Shown piece by piece: positions 21,925 through 33,660 of a stretch of DNA of 64,000 bases. The DNA comes from Cryptomeria japonica. Lineage: Eukaryota; Streptophyta; Pinopsida; Cupressales; Cupressaceae. The position numbers were made by a program, and so were the translations under genes. The notes beneath the pieces were generated by a model. It was not told the DNA's origin, searched no databases, and worked only from the letters and a program-made list of their open reading frames with translations. The stretch's first letter is position 1. Each line of letters opens with the position of its first letter. The stretch is from assembly GCF_030272615.1 (NCBI RefSeq), contig NC_081407.1, positions 98,377,897 through 98,441,896 on the forward strand, written 5' to 3'.

Positions 21925-22705
21925 TGTAGACACTCAAAATTGTCATGTCTAATTAAATAAATATTTTATTTATTTAATTATCTAAGCCTAATTCTTCTAT
22001 TAATTAAATAAATTTTTATTTATTTAATTAATTCATTTATCCTCTTCTAGCCTTATTTCTCATTTAAATAAATACATTTATTTATTTAAATTATCCCTTT
22101 CCTAAATTAAATAAATATTTTATTTATTTAATTGTCCTACTTCTTCTATTAATTAAATAAATCTTTATTTATTTAATTAATTCATTATCTTTTTCTACAC
22201 ATGACACATGTCATTCATCTCTTAATTCATACACTACCTACCTCTTTCATTATTTTGGTATTTCTTTTACCTACCCTCTAATCCTAGCCGACCTCTCTTT
22301 TTACACCTCTCAATCTTAACCCTCCATTCATATTGTGTCTTCTATTTAAAGAGATGCTTTCTTCATTGTCAAACCCTAATGACACATGCTAATGATCTTT
22401 CATGCAACTTGGCTACACTACAATTCCACTTACAACCACATTCCGTTCTTTGTTGAGCTCTTGTGCATATAGAAATCTGAGAGCAAATATATCAAGCAAG
22501 ATCAATGGAGATAGGAAGAATGGAGATCAAAACCCTATTGGACATGTGATGGTATAATCTTTGTGATTTTGAGTTATTTGCATTGTCTTAGGTAATCTTC
22601 ATATGTTATGGTGGATCTTTGTTGTTGTTAGGCTAGGGTTTTTGTGGTTGAATCTAGTTAGCCTTTCAATCTTATTATTATTGTTATCCATTTTCACCAT
22701 ACACA
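21925..22705 (+). repeat. G1 3' LTR
   Basis: 781 bp, starting TGTAGACACTC and ending CATACACA. It differs from the 5' LTR by a 1-bp deletion in CCATTTCAT and three substitutions near the AGAAATCTGAGAGCAAAT block. Confidence 0.95.
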
Positions 22706-22710
22706 ATTAC

Positions 22711-22801
22711 TAATTAATAAAATAACGTGTAATTACTTAATTAGATTTTCTCAAGATAACTAAATTTAATTAATTAAATTAATCAAATTTAGGTTTCTAC
22801 A
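22711..22801 (-). repeat. R1 3' LTR, second part
   Basis: It continues the LTR interrupted at 11611 and matches 26929-27019. It ends at TTTCTACA, followed by the polypurine tract of R1 read on the minus strand. Confidence 0.75.
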
Positions 22802-23297
22802 ATTTGCCCCTCTTCACGTTGGCGCTAAAATAGTGTCAGTGTGAAGATTGAAAGATACCAATGACTAGAAGAACGAGTGAGAAAAATGCCCCAAGCGAAC
22901 GAAAAAAAGGACAATAAATAGGTTCAACAGGCAGAAATGATACTAAAAAAGATGATCATAGGAAGAAAAATAAAAATAAATGGTTCTAAAATAACCGAGA
23001 CGATAAAAATAGGGCTTTAGGAAGCCCTATATTAGAAAATTTGGAAATTTACTATTCATTTTTACTACACATTTGAGAGAATTGAGAGCAAATTAGAGCC
23101 CTTTTATATTTACCTTGCACAATTGAGAGCTTTGAGAGCATTGGATAAGATGGTAGCTAGGGAGATCTCGAGGCATTGTGTGAATGTGGTTGTGAGTGTC
23201 AGATAGAACAAATGACTCGATCGTGAGGTATGTCTCGAAAAACCTGAGCTTTAGTTTAATTTTCATTTTTTTAAGCATTTAATATTATCAAAATAAG

Positions 23298-23593
23298 AAT
23301 CCCACCGATTCATGAACCGCAAGATTGCATGCTAAAGCGGTGGGAATGTGTTCCTATTGCTCACACACAAGGGAAAGATCGGGTAGGTTAGGCATAGAAA
23401 ATAGGTGGGATCGGGATTGCAATCCTGCAAATGCAGGTTCAATAAAGATGACAGTGGGAATATAGTCTAGTGGGATTGCAATCCTGCTACCAAGGAAGGG
23501 GTACTAGGAACACTAAATTGGGATGACGCGGGATTGTGTTCTTGTGATAGCAACTTCACTGAAAAAAATAGCGGGATCGTGATCCTACTATCC
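23298..23593. repeat. R1 leader repeat cluster 2 (GGGATTGCAATCC type)
   Basis: Repeated cores are GTGGGATTGCAATCCTGCTA, GCGGGATCGTGATCCTACTA and similar, several of them palindromic around TTGCAA. It lies about 1.9 kb from cluster 1. Confidence 0.65.
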
Positions 23594-25455
23594 AGGGACT
23601 GGCAGATCACCTTGCCACTACTCAGAAAGTAGAAAAATGCCACAACTAGCAAGATTGAAGGGAAAAGAGGGAAAAACAAAGGTTAGAAAACTAAGAGGCG
23701 ATAAGATCGATAGAATAAATGACTCTAACATGATGGTTTTCTTGGATGCAGTGGCGCGTAAACATGTTGGATTTCCCTTGTCAAAGGTGTGATAAGGATT
23801 CTGAGTGGATGCCCATAGAGGAATGGTAAGTTAGCTAGGATGAACTGTCAGATTTTTTGTATCTAACACCTGGCACAAGCTTGCTAAGGATGAGGGCATC
23901 AAGGTTTTCAATTTCATATTCATCTTGATCAACAAAAATCTCGTCATCATTAGGCTGGGATGAAAAGGAGGAAACTGAAGGATGACCAAACTCATCATAA
24001 TAAAATTGCGACATGATGATTAGTTGATGAGTTGGAGAGATATGAGATGAAAATGGATGATAGGCTAAAGCTCATAATAGGATGAATGACAAGCTCAAAC
24101 TAGGACATGGAATGACTTTGAGGAAGTTGGAAAGAGGATAAAGTTTGATGTTCAATTTTGGATGTTTGATGTTTGGATTGATTGACTTAGGAAGAAGGTA
24201 ATGAAAATGTGACTTTGGTGGCAATGACGATGAATAAAAAATAATGCTTATGATGACACAATTTTGGATGATAATGACAACTATGCTATGAATAGGATAC
24301 GTATCATGAAAATACAAGTTTGGGACTTTGATGGACAATAGTTTTGGACTTCGAATGATTGATTTTTTATTTATTCTTTGGCAAAAGATAGTGACACAAA
24401 AAACAAGGCAAGCATGCAAGTATGATAAATGCATTAACAATCATGTACTTCCTAGGCTGGCAAGGAGAATACTTGTTGGATCCCACTTTAGAAATTAATC
24501 CGTAGCCGCACTTATTCATATTGGATATCATAAAATTTTGGTGACACTAGCTTCCCTCCACAACACACAATTCTCGAGCACGCCAGAATTTGAATTCCCA
24601 AAGATTCAAAAATCTCAAGGAATTTGATATCTCAATAATGAACTGCGAGATTGTGAGCAGCTTCAGAGGTCCGACCTCCCATGCCAACAAATAGAAGGTT
24701 TTTTGGCAACCAAAACTGATTTGGTTCATAGTGGGGGTACTTTTGGGGTAATTTGGGGGTTATACATGCAGTGGCTAGCTCATTTAAGAGATATCCCAGC
24801 TTGTAGAACATAGGTTTTTACACATCTGCCACACAAGCACCAAGGGATTTTGAATTTCATCAAAATCACATGAAGGTATTTGCATGTAGATAATAAGGGA
24901 AACCATTTGTATAACACAAAGACACCATTTGATTAAGGCTTTTGCCAAAATTATGAATATTTATATAGCGGGCCAAAAGAGTATTGCTTGGGTCATTCCC
25001 TCTCACCCAGCCTTATCGGCTACTCGAGAGGCAAACCCTTCTACCTAAAAAGTAAAGATCGAGTTTCATTAACACTTTTCTTTTGCACCAAGGACCATGA
25101 GAGCCAGGGGAGAGGATAATGTTTGTTAACAATAGGTCCATTCTACATGTACAATCGTGCCAAACATGAAAGACAATTGTTCTTTCCTTTTAGAAAATTC
25201 AATGGTGCCACTAATTTAATCCATGAATACACAATATGAACTTAAAAGGCATTGAATGAAAAAGCATTTTCAAAAGGGCACCCCTCTTTGCGGTCCTACA
25301 ACAAACAAGTTGGCATTTCAAGTGTTTGGGGTCTTCAACAAGTGATGATGGTTGCACAAACGTTAACAAAACACAATCAGATAGTACACATTAGCAAATT
25401 AGAAACAAACTGTGAAAATTACAATTCAACAAAATGACAAAGGGAAAAACATAAA

Positions 25456-25790
25456 GCAATCCCACTATTTAATTTAGCAATCCCACTATTTCTCAACACA
25501 ATCCCACTATTTCTGCTACGATCTTTTCATGTTGCTGGTAAATAAACTTTTGACAGAAAATATAAAAAACCTAGAAACAAAGAGAAGCAATCCCGCTATT
25601 TCTAAAAGTTATCCTGTCACTTCTAAATGCAATCTTGTCATTTCTAGTAAATAAAAATTGATTGAACATAGAAAAGAAACGCGAAATTCAAAACCTAGAA
25701 AAACATACTTGCCCAGAACAGTGGGGACGCATTCTCGCTATTTTTCCAAGTAATCTTGTCATTTTTGCAAGCAATCCCATCATTTTTGCA
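25456..25790. repeat. R1 leader repeat cluster 1 (GCAATCCCACTATTTCT type)
   Basis: About nine degenerate copies of GCAATCCCACTATTTCT or GTAATCTTGTCATTTTT lie just inside the primer site of R1. The core GCAATCCC is the complement of the GGGATTGC core of cluster 2. Confidence 0.7.
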
Positions 25791-25930
25791 AATTGAGATT
25801 TCAGGAAAATAGACATCCGCCAAAGCAAAAATCCACCTAAATTGCCACGTTTTTGCCTTCAAGTACTTAAAAATCTGTCAAAAAGCACAATAAAATAATA
25901 AGAAAGATGAGATTGAACCCGTGAAGTGAG

Positions 25931-25948
25931 GTCCCATAGTATGTGCCA
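25931..25948 (-). other. R1 primer-binding site
   Basis: The minus strand reads TGGCACATACTATGGGAC, 4 bases inside the 5' LTR, aligned with TGGCACGCCCGGTGGGAC of G1. Several substitutions suggest decay. Confidence 0.6.
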
Positions 25949-25952
25949 TAAA

Positions 25953-27019
25953 TGTACACAGAAAAATGTGAATGTAAACTAAAGAGACTGAAAAGATAAA
26001 CTAAACAATCAACATACACATATTTCAACCAAACTCAATTTTAGGATGCTAAGAAGGAATAAAACTAGATAAACAAAATAAAACTATTTAAAGTGCAAAC
26101 TCTATCCTCCTCCTTCGATTTGATTGTCCCCTAATTTTATGTGTGCTTTCTATATGGTAGATACCCAATTATGCTCCATGATAGTGAATGTAAGGTGAAA
26201 AATGAGCTAAGATGGGATGCAAGATACAATGCTAAATGGATGTGAATATGCAAAAGGTGAGTAAACATTTCTACATTATGAGGGTATGAAATTGAAAGTG
26301 GATTGATTTTGGAAGGAAAATCAGGGGATTAAATAGGCTTGAATGAGAGATGGAGAAGCATGAGAAGGAGACAAGTGTCCCTGAGAAGGGCATGTGTCAT
26401 GGATGAGAATGACATGTGTCCTTAAGAAGGATATGTGTTATTGGAATAAATGACATGTGTCCCTGATGACACATGCCCATTTGGGAATGAGAGACCCCAA
26501 TTGGAAGGTTCTATTCGAAAAGAGATTACAAAAGAGGGAAATTCTCATATTTTAGGATATTTGGGATATTTTCCCAAATTTAAGGAAATTTGAGATATTT
26601 TGGGAATGTGCACACATATGGTGAGGGCAAGAGATAAGGTTGACTAAAACCTCTGGTTAATTAGGAAGGTTGGGTTAGAGGAAAGGTTAGATGTGGGTTA
26701 AGGTTAGGAGACATGTGCGATCTAATTGAATTAATTAATTAATTCAATGAAAGAATTTGAGAGGAAAAAGTCAATATGAATTAAATAATCAAATTGTAAA
26801 ATTTGACATATTTAATAGAAGAAGGGTCAAATTCAATTAATTAATTGATTTTAATTACCAACTTATTTAATCAAAAGAAGACTGTAGCATAATTAATAAG
26901 ATTAATGAGCTAGAAGGGCAAATTACCAATTAATTAAATAATGTGTAATTACTTAATTGAAGGCGCTCGAGATAAATAAATTTAATTAATTAAATTAATC
27001 AAATTTAGGTGTCTAAACA
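25953..27019 (-). repeat. R1 5' LTR
   Basis: An intact copy of about 1.07 kb. Comparison with the split copy shows scattered substitutions and small indels, clearly more diverged than the G1 LTR pair inserted into it. Confidence 0.75.
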
Positions 27020-27854
27020 GTAAATGATGGACCTCAATAGATATTATTTACCACTTCCTCTAAAATATTTAATGTTGAAATCATGCATAGAATTGATCTG
27101 AGCTCTCTGATTGCATTGAGATGTCAATCTTTGATCCATTATCCACTATCTTCGTAAATTAAGCATGAAAAAGGTCTTCAAACCAATCCTAGTATATAAT
27201 GGAAGAAGGTGATAAGCCTCTAAACCAGAGATGAAGTTGTTGATTTCAGAGCCATATTTAAAGCTAAAGATATATTAAATAGTGTATATATATTTTCCAC
27301 ATCCTAAACATGGTCAATGAGAGACATAAATTCATACCAGTTAAAATTTGACAATGTTCTTAAAGCTAATTCTATAATCGAGTTCCATTGTTGAAATTGC
27401 AAAGCTCTAGCAACGTTCCACAATACAAAAGGCTGATTTCTAAGATTGGCCATCACATTTAGGGATGAACGTGCTTGAGTTAGAGGTCATGCATGGTTTG
27501 TTGAAAAATACATGGGAATTTGTAAACAGTTGTCACTAAGTGGACACCATATACTGAAAGAAAACTTGTTATAAATTTTCCACCAAAATCATAGAATATA
27601 GAACTTCTTTTTGTTTTTTTACGAAAAAAATGAAGGATAAAAGATTGGATGGGTACTAGCAAGTGTGCTAGAAAATGGTGATTCTCAATACAAGCACCTT
27701 ATTGAGAGCATGATCATGAAAATTCTTGCAAATATGGAAGATTGAATTACAGGATGACCTTTCAAATTGAAATTTTTATACTTATATATTATATATGCTA
27801 ACCTATTTTTAATAAGGAAAAGTAGAAAATAATAACATAACATAAAATATCATC
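27020..27854. other. AT-rich spacer, nothing recognised
   Basis: No conserved motif, terminal repeat or credible coding frame. It may include the 5' leader of the LINE whose ORF1 starts at 27855. Confidence 0.4.
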
Positions 27855-28258
27855 ATGGAGGCTCAAAAAATGGCTCCTGCTCATTCTCTCACTCATTCTG
27901 GTTTGAACATCCCTTGTGCTAGTTTTACTTTCCCAAATGCTCTCGCTCGTTCTCTCACCCATTCTGGTTTGAACGCCTCTTGTGCTGGTTCTGCCCGTCC
28001 AAATGTTGATCATTGAAAGGCTTGTGACTACGATGTTGTTGGGGACTTTCCCTCAGCAGTTGGTGACTCATATCCCCCTTCCCATTGCGTCACAGGTGCC
28101 TTCATCGTTGCCTCTGCCCCTTCTATGGATGGTGTGTGCTCTCCCCCTCCCATGAATGCCCTTTTGGAGGGTGTTGTTGCTGAAAAATCACTAGATTTTG
28201 GTGCTACTCAATAGGGTAATGCTACTTCTTTTGGTGAACTTGTTGTGGGTGCTAATAT
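27855..28258 (+). pseudogene. LINE ORF1 N-terminal fragment, cut by C1
   Basis: It starts ATGGAGGCTCAAAAAATG and reads a Ser/Ala/Pro-rich peptide. A 22-residue unit (HSLTHSGLNIPCASF...) is tandemly duplicated, then a stop occurs at about 28014. The frame continues with VVAEKSLDFGATQ and GNATSFGELVVGANI. Composition and the AxxFxEL-type block suit the N-terminus of a DUF4283 ORF1. It ends exactly where the C1 LTR begins. The rest would lie beyond the right edge of the window. Confidence 0.45.
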
Positions 28259-29897
28259 TGATAAACCTAGAGGATTCAGTTAATATTGAGAGGGGGGTGA
28301 ATCAATATTAACGAAAACTAAAACTTTCAACACCAAAATAGACTTATCTCAAATCTAAAAACATTCAACACTTAAACCAAATCTTCATGACAGATTTCCT
28401 TATCAGATCTAGATAGTCATTTCCTCTTATGTAAACTTATTGATCAGATCAATCATCAATTCAATATTAGATCTACTAACATAGTTACCAACGTATTAAC
28501 TGATCATGATGCTTCATCAATCATATAATCATCAATACTGGTAATCACTTTAAGATCTATGATAAACAAACATAAACTGCCTTTACTCGTTAACAAAAAT
28601 AAAACATGAACATCTTCAGAAAAACATACCACACATGCAAACCATATTTTTCATGTGGAAACCCAAATAGGGAAAAACCACGGTGGGAATTGGTACCCAC
28701 AAATATTTTGCACTCTTTCAAAATGCGCCTTGTTAGGAGCCAAGCCTGGTTAGAAGCTTACAATGATGCCCTGTTAGGAGTCACCTGGTTAAGGGATTTA
28801 CCTCAAGCATGTTAGAAGGTTTCATCTGTTAGGATGAACCTCGTAAAAGGATTTTGAACTCAGATATTGAGTCACCTTGTTAGGGGATTTTACAATGTGA
28901 GGCCTGTTAGGACCTACCCGGTTAAGGGGATTTACTTGTTGTAATTGTTAAAGAACAACAGTGAATGATCTGTGTATAACACTCTACTGCTTGCTTGATC
29001 AGTTCCAATTAAGTTCTAAGTCTGCATCTCTTTGGCAGATCTTCTCACACACTCTGGTTCGGCTTCTCACACTCCTCAAAATCACCAACACTTCAAAACA
29101 TCAACCTTGCCGACATAAATAACTTTTACAACTAGGTCGACATCAAAACCCTAAGACTTACTACATAGATCATCAGAGATCTTTACAATTTATTACGGAT
29201 CATCATAGGGATCATTACAATCAATTACAAATCAATATCATCCGTTGAATGAACATAAATCGCCACAACAAGTCTATGTAATACAAAGTCAAACCCTTAG
29301 CACATTCTGCTAAGCACCTTGCACATTCCCAAGAAATTCGTTCTCTAAACGTGCCAAAACATTTTTCAAACTCATCACGTGGTTTGTGTCACATTATCAT
29401 CAACACATGAACTTGATGTAGATCACCGCCAAACCAAAAATCATTACTGGTTAAGAGAATTCTTTACCGGTCCCTAAACCCTACTTAAACCTTGGCAGAA
29501 CTTCATCAGAAATTCAAAACATGTCTTCCGGTAATCGACATAGGATGCGGTTCCGGTCACATAGTCAAATCTATCATAAAAGATTATGTATCAAACCATA
29601 AGTCACCAAACATCGCCAATCACCCGATTCCATCAAAACTTATCTACTTTACCTATTAAGGTCCTAATTTGTAGTCTTATCGGTAAAATCTATCAAGCTG
29701 TCAAACTCTTACTCCGGTAGACCAAATCACTTAGCCAACAAGTCATTCACCAAAAACCAACTGTAAACATCACTAAAAATTAGTTGAACCTGGTTGACAT
29801 CAATGACAATATAAATAACTGATCATGCCATCTTCTTCTACCGGCACAATCATCCACCATCATCTCATCTTCTTCAGTTATGCCAAACATGCCAACA
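28259..29897 (-). repeat. C1 3' LTR
   Basis: About 1.64 kb, starting TGTTGGCATG on the minus strand and ending near GGTTTATCA. It contains the TTGTCATTGATGTCAACC block near its start. It also has repeated CTAACAAGGTGA / CTTAACCGGGT motifs (28700-28940), the hairpin-like GTGGTTTTTCCC...GGGTTTCCAC (28650-28685) and the C-rich ATTCACCCCCCCTCTCAAT near its end (28286-28305). It is related to S2. Confidence 0.75.
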
Positions 29898-29910
29898 AAC
29901 TCCCCCTTTG
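29898..29910 (-). other. C1 polypurine tract
   Basis: CAAAGGGGGAGTT on the minus strand adjoins the LTR start TGTTGG, the usual copia arrangement. Further GGGGGAG-like runs occur at 30072 and 30170. Confidence 0.8.
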
Positions 29911-30250
29911 GCATTGATGGAAACACTAAATATCAACATACTCAACTCATTGTTCTTCTCTATTATGGACCTTCTCTACAACTCTTCTCCTCTCTATTGT
30001 AGCTCATCTACCAGTTACACTATATCTACTCCAACTAATCATATGTCTTCTCTTAATCATATTTCTTCTCCCCCTTTGATAACAATGCCAAAGGTGCATA
30101 AGCATCACAAATCATTAAGTCTGATGCAGTTGTTGTCATTAACATGTCTGCATACACATCTGAGTCGCTCCCCCTATGGAGTAGCTTGCATCTCATCAAT
30201 CCAAAGTGAAAAATAGTCATGAGGTCCACTAGATTGATGCATCCAACATT

Positions 30251-30789
30251 TTAGTTTTGTTTGAATAGGGGCCTGGCCCCTAATTTACCTCTGAGATACT
30301 CAAAGGTTGTCTTTGGTAATGATTTTTTGAAAATATCTACTAGCTGCTCTTTGCTTGTCACATACTCCATGCGGACTTGTTTTTCCTGTACTCTTTCCCT
30401 TAAAAAATGATATTTCAATTCTATGTGCTTTGTTCTTGCATGTAACACATGATTTTTTGAAATATTGATTGCACTAGTATTATCACAATAAATAGTTACT
30501 GGTTCAGACATACCAAATATGAATCATTCAAGCACATGTCTCATCCAGATTGCCTGCGTGCAATTCATTGATGTTGCAACATACTCTGTCTCTGCTATTG
30601 ACTAAGAAACACAAGTTTGCTTCTTACTTGTCTAAGCAACCAATCTGCCTTCAAGAAGAAAAGCTCCACCTATAGTGCTTTTTCAGGTCATCTACATTGC
30701 CTGCCCAATCTGCATCAGTAAACACATCCAAAGAGAAATTTCCTTTATATGGATACCACAAACCATAATCTACTAGTGCCTTTCAAGTA
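30251..30789 (-). pseudogene. C1 RNase H region
   Basis: The frame at 30511-30251 reads VTIYCDNTSAINISKN and RTKHIELKYHFLRE, typical of copia RNase H. Upstream, across a frameshift, FTDADWAGNVDD and AETEYVATS are recognisable. RNase H would remove RNA from the RNA/DNA hybrid. Broken by at least one frameshift and several stops. Confidence 0.85.
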
Positions 30790-31803
30790 TCAGAATATCC
30801 TTTTCACTGCTACCAAGTGAGTCTCCTTGGGATCCTTTTGAAATCTAGCAACCAATCCAACAACATGTGCAATATCTGGTCTGCTATGAATGACATAATA
30901 TAATTTACCAATCATAGACTTGTATTCTTTCTCATCCACAAATGGTGAGTCATCTTGCTTAGACAACTTGCAACCTGTCACCATCGGAGTACCAACCAGT
31001 TTACAATCTTCCATGCCAAATGATTTCAACACCTCTTTGATATACTTACTCTGACAGATAAAAATGACACCATCCAACTGTTGGACCTGCAACCTAATAA
31101 AAAATTTAATCTCTCCAATAAGAGACATCTCAAATTCCTTGTTCATCTCCTCAGCAAAATCCATGCATAAGTCATCATTACCACCAAAGATAATGTCATC
31201 TACAAATACTTCAGCTATCAATACTTTCTCTCCATCAATCTTTAGATGTATGTTACTGTCTTCACTGGTACGCTAGAATCCTATCTTGATTAGGTGTGCA
31301 TGCAACCTGTCAAACTATGCTCTCGGTGCTTGCTTCAATCCATACAGTGCCTTATGTAGTTTCCAAACCATATCTTTGTCTTTAGACAAAGCAAATCCAT
31401 CTGATTGTTCTATGTATACTTCTTCTTCAAGGATGCCATTGAGAAAAGCTGATTTAACATCCATCTGATAGACTTTAAATCCTTTAAATGTAGCATAAAC
31501 AAGTAGCATTCTTACTCCTTCCAATCTCGCCATAGGTGCAAAGATTTCACCATAATCTTCTCCTTCTTCTTGTGCATAGTCTTTGCAAACCAATCTTGCT
31601 TTATTTCTTACAACGTTTCCTTCTTCATTTAACTTGTTTCTAAAAACCCATTTGGTTCCAATCACATTCTTGTCTTCCGATATGGGAACAAGTGTACATG
31701 TATTGTTCTTCTCTATTTGATCTAACTCCTCATTCATTGCACTAATCCACTCATCATCCTTTAACGCCTCTCTTACTATTTTTGACTCAATAGTAGAAAT
31801 CAT
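30790..31803 (-). pseudogene. C1 reverse transcriptase (RVT_2)
   Basis: The minus strand reads WISAMNEELDQIEKNNT, GTKWVFRNK, VYQMDVKSAFLNG and KALYGLKQAPRA. After a TGG-to-TAG stop near 31312 and one more stop it gives VFVDDIIFGG, the catalytic D-D pair of copia RT, then SRPDIAHVVGLVARF. The two frames are in phase, so only stops break this segment. It would copy the element RNA to DNA. Confidence 0.9.
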
Positions 31804-31985
31804 ACAAGAATTTTCTCTAATTTTCCTCCTTGTTTGTACTCCAACATGTTCATCTCCAATTATTTGTTCTTCTAAGTGATTTAATCTGACATACCTTGGA
31901 ATAACCGGTTCCAGTGCTACTCTTCCTGCTTCATGTTCTTCATCTTCTTCATCACTCTCTACATTTACCAGTTGAGAACCTATTT

Positions 31986-32946
31986 CTACAACATTTGCTC
32001 ATCAGTCTTCTGCACTTCTAGTTTTATGAACACAAGTCTTTCTTCATCTTTCTCAAGCTCAGATCTGCTAGACTCACCAGATTTCTCAAGGAGTTCATCT
32101 ATCTTCACATTAGAACTCAATGATCTTCTTAGTTCTCTTATTATAACATTTAAATGCCTTACTCTTTGTAGAGTAACCAAGAAAAATGCCTTCATCACAC
32201 TTAGCATCAAATTTTTCAGTGTAATCATCTCTCTTAATATAACATTTACTCCCAAATATTTTGAAATAGCTTACACTAGGAGTCTGTCCATGCCATAATT
32301 CATAAGGTGTTTTGTTATTACCTTTTGTGACAAGTACTCGATTCAAAGTATAGACTACATTGTTGACTACTTCTCTCCAAAACATCTTCGATACTTCACC
32401 TTGAATCAACATGGTTCTAAAAGCTTCAACAACTGTTCTATTCATTCTCTTTGCTATCCCACTTTATTGTGGAGTTCTAGGGGCTAACATTTGCCTCTTA
32501 ATTCCTTGTTCATCACAGTACTTCACAAACTCATCAAAAGTAAATTCACCTCCCCGTTCAGATCTCAAACATTTTAGATTCTTCCCGGTATATTTCTCAA
32601 CTAGAGCTTTAAATGCTTTAAACTTACTAAAAGCCTCAAACTTTTCTCTTAGAAAAATTACCCACGTCTTTTTGGAATAATCATTCGTAAAGATTATAAA
32701 ATATTTATCACCAAAATAGCTCTTAGTCCTCATAGGACCACAAAGATCAATATGAACCAAATCAAGAATATTCTTTGAAGAAAAAGACTCACTCTTGAAG
32801 GATACAAAGGTCATCTTACCCATCTGACAATCCTTGTATAACACATTGTCTGGTTTCACAAGACGTGGCAATCCTCTAACAATACTTGACTTGCTAACTT
32901 TAATCAAATTGTCAAAATTGACATGACAAAATCTCTTGTGCCACAA
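31986..32946 (-). pseudogene. C1 integrase
   Basis: WHKRFCHVNFD marks the zinc-binding HHCC part. HIDLCGPM and RSERGGEFTF belong to the catalytic core (D, D, E). Then RMNRTVVEAFRTMLI and GYSTKSKAFKCY close the core and C-terminus. A stop replaces the usual Gln in PQQNG near 32460 (CAA to TAA). A frameshift follows near 32110. Confidence 0.9.
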
Positions 32947-33106
32947 CTAGCTATCTTCAATCTTCGCCACCAAACAATCATTTACATTATTATTTAGATG
33001 AAATAAATTACCTCTAGTCTGCTTCCCAGTAGCAATCAATTCTCCATTATTTCCAAGAATCTTGCACCCCACTTTTGAATTCAAGTAGATATCTCTTATC
33101 ATTAAG

Positions 33107-33382
33107 TTATCCAACACTCAAGAGGTTATGTTTTAGTCCTTCAACCCAAAAGACATCATATGCATTACTCTTCCCATTTGATGAAATTGATCCATTGCCT
33201 TTAACCATGCAGGGAAAGTTATTACCAAATCTTACAACACCTCCATCAAACTCTTCAAGGGATAGGAACTTACTTTTGTCACCGATCATGTGGTGTGAGC
33301 AACCACTATCTATTATCCATTCATCATTGTTATCCATATGAGACACCAAAGCCTTTTCATCAGTCAGATCCTCCTTCACAAC
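33107..33382 (-). pseudogene. C1 protease
   Basis: WIIDSGCSHHMIGDK contains the intact D-S-G active-site triad of copia aspartic protease, followed by LKHNLLSVG. Upstream the frame continues into the SINE target duplication, where the link to gag (EEILFVVVKE against EEIVFVF at 51640) is still readable. Confidence 0.9.
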
Positions 33383-33397
33383 AACAAATAATATCTC

Positions 33398-33660
33398 GTT
33401 GGGGTTCGCCCGCTAGCTCAAATAGTTGGCATGGTTGTGCTAAGGCTTTGGGTTTTTCCCATGTAGGTCCAAGGTTCAATTCACTCCGATCGGGTTTTCC
33501 CTGCTGTACGCCGCATTTGAGCCTCGGCTTGCAGATCTAGTGGAGTAGTCTCGCCTCCGCTCACCCCCTCTGTCCCCCCAAACCTAGCACAAAAATAAGC
33601 CCAGGGCAAGGGTGGTTGAGCTCGTTGGGCAAAGTCACAAAACCATAAGGTTGGGGATAC
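33398..33660 (+). mobile_element. tRNA-derived SINE, left part (continues 51615-51642)
   Basis: Flanked by AACAAATAATATCTC (33383-33397) and AACAAATACTATCTC (51643-51657), a 15-bp duplication with one difference inside the C1 gag-protease junction. It has a box A-like TAGCTCAAATAGTTGG (33414-33429) and a box B-like GGTTCAATTCA (33473-33483), the two internal RNA polymerase III promoter elements. The far end (51615-51642) is A-rich, as in a SINE tail. G2 split it near its 3' end. Total about 290 bases. The family is not identified. Confidence 0.75.

Larger units (their letters stand above)
11612..22705 (+). mobile_element. Young non-autonomous Ty3/gypsy element (G1, Tat-like)
   Basis: It is bounded by LTRs of 782 and 781 bp that differ by eye at three substitutions and one 1-bp indel, and by a perfect duplication ATTAC (11607-11611, 22706-22710). 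Order: LTR, primer site, 2.2-kb leader, a 1365-codon gag-protease-integrase-tail ORF, a 3.2-kb 3' region with an antisense PMD remnant, polypurine tract, LTR. Reverse transcriptase, RNase H and the integrase core are absent. The near-identical LTRs show recent insertion, so it must have been copied by enzymes supplied in trans. Confidence 0.9.
22802..25952 (-). other. R1 internal region, non-coding
   Basis: Read on the minus strand, this is leader-like sequence from the primer site to the polypurine tract. It keeps short conserved blocks of the family leader and two clusters of GGGATTGC/GCAATCCC repeats (25456-25790 and 23298-23593). Frames up to 122 codons exist but look like chance. No gag, pol or PMD segment is recognisable. 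Confidence 0.6.
10649..27019 (-). mobile_element. Old non-coding gypsy derivative (R1), minus strand, split by G1
   Basis: Two related LTRs bound it: 10649-11611 continued at 22711-22801, and 25953-27019. On the minus strand the order is LTR, primer site (25948-25931), leader, polypurine tract (22815-22802), LTR. The LTR start TGTAGAAACC...TAAATTT resembles TGTAGACACCTAAAATT of G2. The internal region, about 3.15 kb, carries no gag or pol. Its leader keeps blocks shared with G1, such as GGGAGGTCGGACCTCTG (minus, near 24670) and GAGGGAATGACCCAAG (minus, near 24990). It is therefore a LARD-like member of the same family. I found no target duplication, consistent with age. Confidence 0.7.

Noticed and set aside
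24072-24440. 122-codon minus-strand ORF inside R1
   Set aside because: No recognisable motif and not present in the related leaders. Probably chance in AT-rich DNA.
33414-33490. A genuine tRNA gene
   Set aside because: Box A- and B-like motifs are present, but the spacing and flanks do not fold into a cloverleaf by eye. The A-rich end and the 15-bp duplication indicate a SINE.
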